The notes under the pieces are model-generated. The model had not been told where the DNA came from. It saw nothing but the letters and a program-made list of their open reading frames with translations, and did not search any database. This document shows positions 59,169 through 64,000 of a stretch of DNA of 64,000 nucleotides, piece by piece. Source of the stretch: COE1 sp949066965 (lineage in GTDB: Bacteria > Bacillota > Clostridia > Lachnospirales > Lachnospiraceae); the NCBI GenBank assembly GCA_949066965.1, contig CARTDA010000003.1, forward strand, positions 62,001-126,000, written 5' to 3'. The position numbers and the translations under genes were made by a program. Position 1 is the first letter of the stretch, and each line of letters begins with the position of its first letter.

Positions 59169-59197
59169 ATTCTATTCTATTAAAAAAGAATAGTCAA
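59169..59197 (-). promoter_or_regulatory. promoter of the MarR-ABC operon with overlapping operator
   Basis: TTGACT (59192-59197) and TAGAAT (59169-59174) are 17 bases apart on the minus strand. CTATTCT (59172-59178) and AGAATAG (59187-59193) form an inverted repeat across the -10 and spacer, a typical MarR operator position. Confidence 0.7.
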
Positions 59198-59263
59198 CCC
59201 ATTTTTTATGAGTTCACAAATTTTACACATTTTTAAGCCTTCAAATTCAAAAAGGCGGAATGC

Positions 59264-59444
59264 AAAAAAGACATAGCAAAATGAACGTATGCCATGTCCT
59301 TTCGGTTTCCGCATCCCTCTTAACAATTGTAGGAACTACCCTGGATGTTTCCTCCGCCGGTTTTATCATGACACATATGCCTGACATGGCCTTACCCCCA
59401 TTTCTTCCCAGATAAATGATATACAGTTCCTGCATTACAATTGT
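59264..59444 (-). other. candidate structured transcript in the gap upstream of the MarR gene
   Basis: Arms ACAATTGT-AGGAACT (59323-59337) and AGTTCCT...ACAATTGT (59425-59444) pair around a CTGG/CCAG stem. On the minus strand GGACATGGC...GCTATGTC is followed by six T (59264-59298), a terminator. Together they suggest a short RNA. A 62-codon reading frame spans it but has no SD. No promoter was found, so it is tentative. The rest of the gap holds element copy 7. Confidence 0.4.
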
Positions 59445-59526
59445 AACGCATAGCCACACCCAATTGCCATAACCACAATGAGACCAAACATGCACAAAAA
59501 GATACGAAACCACGGGGCTGCGCAAT

Positions 59527-59613
59527 CGAGTAGAGAAGATTTATCTTCCCTACTCGCGCGCCGGGCGCGGACAGCTATAGCTGCATATTTCCTTTCTGCG
59601 TCCGTGTGCATAA
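59527..59613. repeat. intergenic structured element, copy 7
   Basis: Hairpin A is CGAGTAG...CTACTCG (59527-59556) with perfect inner AGAT/ATCT pairing, close to hairpin A of copy 3. Module B (59557-59613) keeps CATATTTCC and GTGTGCATAA; P2 is GTCCG/CGGAC and the inner hairpin CAGCTATAGCTG. Hairpin C is absent or decayed. It lies just after the ABC-F stop. Confidence 0.75.
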
Positions 59614-59653
59614 AAAAAGCAGCCAGTTTTCCTTTGACCACTTTCTTTCCCTT

Positions 59654-61513
59654 TTATTGCCCGGCAATCTTTGCCGCCAGTTCTTCCAGGTACATCCATC
59701 TATTCATCTTTTCCTCGAGCATATTTTCTGCCGATTCTTTATCATTCATTAACTGATTCAGCTTTACAAAATCCGTTGACGCTGCCACCATTTCTGCTTC
59801 AAGCATTCCTATTTTTTCTTCCAGTGCGGCAATATCGCTTTCAATCGTCTCATAATCCTTCTGTTCCTGATAGGTAAACTTCAGCTTCTGGGGTCCACGC
59901 GTACGCTGTCCTTTCTGCATTACCTGCGAATCTGCCTTAGATATGATACCGTTTTTCTTTACCGGCTCTGTTTCCATTCTCTCCTTCTCTGAAAATTTCC
60001 TCAAGGAGTAATCCGTATAGCCTCCTTCATATTGTTTCAGTTTCCCGTCTTCCTCGAAAGCAAAGATACGTTTCATGGTTCTGTCAAGAAAATAACGGTC
60101 ATGGGATACCGTGACTACAATTCCCTCATAGCTGTCCAGGTAATCCTCCAGTATGGTCAACGTTGCTATGTCAAGATTATTTGTCGGTTCATCCAGTAAA
60201 ATGAAATTCGGGGATGAAGCCAATACACGAAGCAGGTTTAATCTCTTCTTCTCCCCACCGGATAATTTTCCGATAGGACTGTATTGTTTTTCCGGAGAAA
60301 ATAAAAATCGCTCCAGCATGGCTGATGCAGACATCACTCCGTCTGCCGTATGAATATACTCTGCCGTATCCTTCACATAATCAATCACCCTTTGCTCCGG
60401 GTTCATATATGAAAAGTCAGTCTCATTAACATCTTTTGTTTTTTCCGAGACTGTTTCCTGTGCATAATATCCCATCTTTACAGTCTGGCCAATAATGACC
60501 TGTCCGGAATCCTGCGGAATAATGCCTGCAATGATTTTCATCAGCGTGGATTTTCCACAACCGTTCGGTCCTATGAAACCAACCCTGTCACCTTTTAAAA
60601 AGATATAGGAAAAATCATCTATCAGTTTTCTTTCCCCATATGTTTTGCAGATGTGTTCCAGTTCTACTGTGGTTTTTCCAAGTCTTGTGGAAATAGAACT
60701 TAACACCACCTGTGAGTCCTGCACTGGAGCCTGACGATCGCGCAGTTCTTCATATCGCTGAATATGTGCCTTCTGCTTTGTGGAACGGGCTCTTGCCCCC
60801 CTGCGTATCCATTCCAGTTCTACCCGCAATATGGATTGGCGTTTTCGTTCAGCAGCTAATTCCATTTCCTGACGCTGTGTTTTCAGCTCCAGGTATCCCG
60901 AATAATTTGTTTGGTAGGTATAAATCATCCCTTTATCAATTTCTATTATTCGGTTTGTCACGCTATCTAAAAAATAACGGTCATGGGTTACCATGATAAG
61001 AGCGCCTCTCCATTTTTTCAGATAGTCTTCCAGCCAGTCTGCCATATCATTATCCAAATGGTTGGTAGGCTCATCCAGCAAAAGAATGTCTGCCGGTGAA
61101 AGCAATACGGATATCAATGCCAGACGTTTTCTCTGCCCGCCGGATAATTGTCCCGCCGGCTGCATGAAATCTTTCATTCCAAGACGTGTCATCATTGCCT
61201 TGGCATCACTCTCTATGGACCAACGATTTTCATCAGTTACATTTCCTTCCAGTACGCATTCCAGGCTGCTTTTATCCGGTGCAAATTCCGGATGCTGTGG
61301 CAGATGGCGAAGTACCACATGACTGGCAGTCGTGACCGTTCCTTCATCCGGTTCTTCTTCCCCCATAATCATTCGCAGCAAGGTTGTCTTTCCGGTTCCG
61401 TTAATGCCAATGACACCAATCTTCTCCCCATCCTGCATGGAAAACGATGCACCATCAAATAATTTCCTTTCCGTATAGACTTTTGTCAGGTTCTCTATAT
61501 TAATCAAATTCAT
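59654..61513 (-). CDS. ABC-F family ATPase
   Basis: A 619-residue soluble protein with two ABC domains and no membrane helices. First site GINGTGKTTLLRMI, signature LSGGQRKRLALI, DEPTNHLD; then the interdomain arm rich in basic residues (RQEMELAAERKRQSILRVEL); second site GPNGCGKSTLMKII, LSGGEKKRLNLL, DEPTNNLD. A C-terminal coiled coil (YETIESDIAALEEKIGMLEA) ends it. ABC-F proteins act on the ribosome in translation or antibiotic protection; which role applies here cannot be told. The start at 61513 has GAGG seven bases ahead. Confidence 0.92.
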   Translation of the reverse strand: MNLINIENLTKVYTERKLFDGASFSMQDGEKIGVIGINGTGKTTLLRMIMGEEEPDEGTVTTASHVVLRHLPQHPEFAPDKSSLECVLEGNVTDENRWSIESDAKAMMTRLGMKDFMQPAGQLSGGQRKRLALISVLLSPADILLLDEPTNHLDNDMADWLEDYLKKWRGALIMVTHDRYFLDSVTNRIIEIDKGMIYTYQTNYSGYLELKTQRQEMELAAERKRQSILRVELEWIRRGARARSTKQKAHIQRYEELRDRQAPVQDSQVVLSSISTRLGKTTVELEHICKTYGERKLIDDFSYIFLKGDRVGFIGPNGCGKSTLMKIIAGIIPQDSGQVIIGQTVKMGYYAQETVSEKTKDVNETDFSYMNPEQRVIDYVKDTAEYIHTADGVMSASAMLERFLFSPEKQYSPIGKLSGGEKKRLNLLRVLASSPNFILLDEPTNNLDIATLTILEDYLDSYEGIVVTVSHDRYFLDRTMKRIFAFEEDGKLKQYEGGYTDYSLRKFSEKERMETEPVKKNGIISKADSQVMQKGQRTRGPQKLKFTYQEQKDYETIESDIAALEEKIGMLEAEMVAASTDFVKLNQLMNDKESAENMLEEKMNRWMYLEELAAKIAGQ

Positions 61514-61615
61514 GTTGCTTCCTCTTTCATGCAAACTGCCCTTACTGCTTTTCGAGTGGAAGTGAAAAACAGCCAGGCATGACAGATATCAAAATTTTCC
61601 GGTTTTCAGCCTGTT

Positions 61616-62119
61616 TTAAAACTTCCGCAGCGCAATCGAATCATCGTCCGGCGTATTGACTACCGACCGAACCACCACGTCATAGCCAAAGTCACTGTTC
61701 ACCTGCACATGCACGGTGTCGCCGCACTTATGCCCGACGAGCGATTTGCCTATCGGTGATTCAATGCTGATAAGCCCCTGCAGCGGATTGTTCCGCACCG
61801 TCGTTACCAGACGGTATGTCTCGACCGCTCCGTCTTCCACAAACTCCACCTCGACTGTTTTGTTCAGACCGATTTCGTCCTCTTTCGTGTCGTCCTCTAT
61901 AATTTGCGCGGTCTTTATCATGCGCTCAAGATACCGGATGCGGCTCTCATTCTGGTTCTTAAATTTTTTTGCCGCATAATATTCAAAATTCTCGCTCAAG
62001 TCCCCCTGCGCCCTCGCTTCCTTGACCGCCTCCAGGGCTTCCTTGCGTATGACAAGCTTTCTGTGTTCAATCTCCTCCTCCATCTTCCTGATATCGTTTT
62101 TTGTCAGTTTGTCGTTCAT
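61616..62119 (-). CDS. greA: GreA/GreB-family transcription elongation factor
   Basis: A 167-residue factor that enters the RNA polymerase secondary channel and cleaves backtracked RNA. N-terminal coiled coil (ALEAVKEARAQGDLSENFEY, with the acidic tip residues D and E) and a C-terminal FKBP-like domain (LISIESPIGKSLVGHKCGDT). It is a little longer than typical GreA (about 158). It follows the formate channel gene but a hairpin at 62132-62163 lies between them, and it precedes the ABC-F gene by about 100 bases. Confidence 0.9.
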   Translation of the reverse strand: MNDKLTKNDIRKMEEEIEHRKLVIRKEALEAVKEARAQGDLSENFEYYAAKKFKNQNESRIRYLERMIKTAQIIEDDTKEDEIGLNKTVEVEFVEDGAVETYRLVTTVRNNPLQGLISIESPIGKSLVGHKCGDTVHVQVNSDFGYDVVVRSVVNTPDDDSIALRKF

Positions 62120-62131
62120 ATATACCTCCCC

Positions 62132-62163
62132 AAAAAGTCAGGGCGTGTCCTGCCAACACGCCC
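62132..62163 (-). terminator. terminator of the formate/nitrite channel gene
   Basis: GGGCGTGT (62141-62148) pairs with ACACGCCC (62156-62163); the minus strand then has a short T run. It separates the channel gene from greA. Confidence 0.75.
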
Positions 62164-62170
62164 CAGTTTC

Positions 62171-63022
62171 TTATTTCGTTTTATTGACGATTTTACTTCT
62201 GTGGATTGCGTACAGCGGCAATGCGATGAACACCATGCCGCCAAGCATATTTCCTATCGTAACCGGTATCAGGTTCGATATAAAACCACCGATATTCAGA
62301 TTTGCCGCTATCTGGTCAGCCGTAATGCCATACAGTTCCTCCGTTTTTGCAACATAGCTGCCATTCATGCTTGCAAAAATACCGGCAGGAATGTAAAACA
62401 TATTCGCCACACAGTGCTCCCATCCGCCAATGACAAATGCACAGATTGGAAAGAAGATAGCCCACACCTTACTTGCAATGTCCTTTGCCGCGGTAGCCAT
62501 AAGCACTGCCATACACACAAGGATATTACAGAGAATCCCCGAGCATACTGCCTTAAATGGTGCGATTGTCGTCTTTCCGTATGCCACTTTAATCGTAAAT
62601 GCGCCGAGCGCCCCATTTGTATAATCCAGTAATCCACTAAAATATACAAGCGCTGCTATAATGACAGCTCCTGCCATATTGCTGAAAAAAACAATAAGAA
62701 GTGTCTTAATCATGGCAAGTACGCTGAATTTCCTGTCAGCCACACCTGCTATCATCAGGCAGTCCCCCGTGAAAAGCTCTCCGCCGACAAAAACAATCAT
62801 CATCAGTCCTACCGGGAATATGCATCCTGCAAGCGTCTTGGAAAGTCCCTGATTTGCAATATTATGTACTGCCGCGTTGCTCGATGCTCCGCCAAACGCT
62901 ATAAATGCACCTGCCATCATGCCAAGCAGAATGCACTTTAGCAAAGGAAGCTTTGCCTTGCCTTCTCCTGCCCTCATATTTGCGTCCAGCACTTGTGCCG
63001 GTGTGTTAAATGCATTATCCAT
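62171..63022 (-). CDS. formate/nitrite transporter family channel
   Basis: About 283 residues with six membrane helices, the FocA/NirC pentameric channel fold. Conserved features are the substrate-path turn SNAAVHNIANQGLSKTLAGC, SNMAGAVIIAALVYFSGLLD and GGWEHCVANMFYIPAGIFAS (His of the central gate). In a fermenter it would move formate out. I chose ATG 63022 (MDNAFNTP), nine bases after GGAG; ATG two codons earlier is possible. A divergent LacI-type gene lies upstream. Confidence 0.9.
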   Translation of the reverse strand: MDNAFNTPAQVLDANMRAGEGKAKLPLLKCILLGMMAGAFIAFGGASSNAAVHNIANQGLSKTLAGCIFPVGLMMIVFVGGELFTGDCLMIAGVADRKFSVLAMIKTLLIVFFSNMAGAVIIAALVYFSGLLDYTNGALGAFTIKVAYGKTTIAPFKAVCSGILCNILVCMAVLMATAAKDIASKVWAIFFPICAFVIGGWEHCVANMFYIPAGIFASMNGSYVAKTEELYGITADQIAANLNIGGFISNLIPVTIGNMLGGMVFIALPLYAIHRSKIVNKTK

Positions 63023-63081
63023 TATCATGTACTCCTTTTCATTCTTTTGCAGCTGCTGTCATGCTTTTACCTACATGTAAG

Positions 63082-63109
63082 ATTATACCGCATAAAACAT
63101 ATTTTGCAA
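63082..63109 (-). promoter_or_regulatory. promoter of the formate/nitrite channel gene
   Basis: TTGCAA (63104-63109) and TATAAT (63082-63087) are 16 bases apart on the minus strand, about 60 bases before the start. Confidence 0.7.
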
Positions 63110-63196
63110 ATAGCTTTATTTGTAATTGCCATTGTTTTTGTGACATTTTTATTATATTTCACCGATAATTTTAGTAGATGTTTTTATTCGAATCGG

Positions 63197-63225
63197 TTGA
63201 AAACGTTTTCATTATCATGTAAACT
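63197..63225 (+). promoter_or_regulatory. LacI-gene promoter with a 14-base palindromic operator
   Basis: TTGAAA (63197-63202) and TAAACT (63220-63225) are 17 bases apart. TGAAAACGTTTTCA (63198-63211) is a perfect palindrome with a central CG, typical of LacI-family operators, and covers the -35. Confidence 0.75.
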
Positions 63226-63266
63226 AATTTTATTAGAACGAATTTGTGCGAAAGAGAGTTATAACT

Positions 63267-64000
63267 ATGATAACAATAAAGGACATCGCAAACCGTCTGG
63301 GTATTGCCCCAAGTACGGTTTCCAAGGGATTAAACGACGCAAACGACATCAGTCCTGAACTGAAAAAACTGGTTCTTGACACTGCAATTGAAATGGGATA
63401 CGTCACCAAGAGGATGAAAAAGGAAACCCGAAAGCGCCTATGCATTTTTGTTGAAAACATGAAGTATGAAATGCCAGGAGATTTCGGATTTGATATCATA
63501 CTAGGTTTTAAGCAGGCAGCAGTGCGCGACAACTGGGATGTCACAATTATCCCCATGAACCCATTATTACAGCTGCACGACCCCTATGACAGGTATATGG
63601 TCAAAAATAATTTCCACGGCGGATTCCTGATCGGCTTTGCCCTGAAGGATCCATGGATGAACCAGCTTGCATCCACCACCATCCCGACTGTCCTTTTCGA
63701 TAATTACATCCGAAAAAATCCAAATGTCGCCTATGTGGGAACAGACAGCTTTGAAGGCATTGATTTGGCAGTTGACCACCTGACAAAATTAGGACACACC
63801 AGAATTGCACTTTTAAACGGCTCTCCTGACTCCATGGTCACCGTCAACAGATATGACGCGTATGTCAGCAGTATGCAGAGCCATGAGCTGGAAATCGACG
63901 AAAACCTGGTCGCCTACGGTCATTATGTCGAGGACAGTGCAAAATACCATCTGCCTACGCTTGTCAAGAATGGCGCGACCGCCATCGTATGCGGCAATGA
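63267..64000 (+). CDS. LacI-family transcriptional regulator (partial, 3-prime end beyond window)
   Basis: The first 244 residues of a LacI/GalR regulator. Helix-turn-helix and hinge: TIKDIANRLGIAPSTVSKGL, then a hinge region near residue 50; the periplasmic-binding-protein-like core starts RLCIFVENMKYEMPGDFGFD and includes VAYVGTDSFEGIDLAVDHL. It likely senses a sugar or related metabolite and binds the palindrome at its own promoter. Its gene is divergent from the channel gene, so it may or may not control it. The ATG at 63267 has GAGAG ahead. Confidence 0.9.
   Translation, partial: MITIKDIANRLGIAPSTVSKGLNDANDISPELKKLVLDTAIEMGYVTKRMKKETRKRLCIFVENMKYEMPGDFGFDIILGFKQAAVRDNWDVTIIPMNPLLQLHDPYDRYMVKNNFHGGFLIGFALKDPWMNQLASTTIPTVLFDNYIRKNPNVAYVGTDSFEGIDLAVDHLTKLGHTRIALLNGSPDSMVTVNRYDAYVSSMQSHELEIDENLVAYGHYVEDSAKYHLPTLVKNGATAIVCGN

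Noticed and set aside
59247..59525. A 92-residue minus-strand frame
   Set aside because: It crosses a terminator hairpin and a structured segment and has no ribosome site; the structure is the better explanation.
59435..59641. A frame of 68 residues with a C-terminal membrane-like helix after the ABC-F gene
   Set aside because: Its middle is encoded by element copy 7 and it lacks a clear ribosome site, so it is more likely an accidental read-through frame.

Overview
The window looks like a chromosomal segment of a strictly anaerobic, low-to-mid GC Gram-positive of the Lachnospiraceae (Clostridia). This is inferred from the Firmicutes order rpmF-plsX-acpP-rnc-smc-ftsY, from the ffh-rpsP-khpA-rimM-trmD block, from an oxygen-sensitive NrdD/NrdG reductase as the only ribonucleotide reductase seen, from a formate/nitrite channel, and from a ZTP riboswitch ahead of a split purine pathway. 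Almost all genes are on the minus strand; only a lipoprotein, tmcAL, tRNA-Leu, a Uma2 gene, a broken nuclease fragment and a LacI regulator read rightward. No phage, integrase, insertion sequence or CRISPR array is visible.

Layout. 1-2.5 kb: ilvB-ilvN and the first codons of a second small-subunit gene. 2.6-10.1 kb: envelope and stress genes: lipoproteins, an HdeD-like protein, a DUF218 protein, a BlaI/BlaR1-type circuit and an ECF sigma/anti-sigma pair. 10.1-14.7 kb: an ABC-2 exporter operon ending in a MutS2-like ATPase without an Smr domain. 15.3-20.6 kb: DUF1848, GNAT, dUTPase, nrdG, nrdD and a 47-residue membrane protein. 20.7-34.5 kb: core translation, secretion, chromosome and lipid genes. 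34.7-44.6 kb: tmcAL, DUF711/ACT pair, a YycJ-type hydrolase, a very large FtsA-like protein, coaE and a polA whose nuclease domain looks dead. 45-54.7 kb: glycogen debranching enzyme, tRNA-Leu, Uma2 protein, ZTP riboswitch with purO and stand-alone AICAR transformylase, a GH13 enzyme, an aldo/keto reductase and its TetR neighbour. 54.9-64 kb: a heterodimeric ABC exporter under a MarR regulator, an ABC-F protein, a GreA-type factor, a formate/nitrite channel, and a divergent LacI gene cut by the window edge.

The most interesting non-coding signal is a family of intergenic structured elements found at least six times (120-245, 14880-14963, 20341-20464, 33717-33753, 37662-37787, 59527-59613). 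Complete copies have hairpin A, a conserved branched module B and hairpin C. Arm sequences differ between copies while pairing is kept, including a compensatory change between the two nearest copies, and every copy lies downstream of a minus-strand gene in the same orientation. I do not recognise this family. A separate palindromic multibranch structure of about 205 nt lies at 44762-44965.

Other points for a second look: the BlaI-like operator repeated in two promoters of the same design, with a BlaR1-type protein whose outer domain does not look like a penicillin sensor; a C-terminal acidic and aromatic tail on FtsY; three operator-like sites between dut and a GNAT gene; NrdR-like boxes at the nrdD promoter; and a nuclease pseudogene whose two fragments lie on opposite strands. 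All functional statements come from reading the sequence and from family knowledge; no search or folding program was run.
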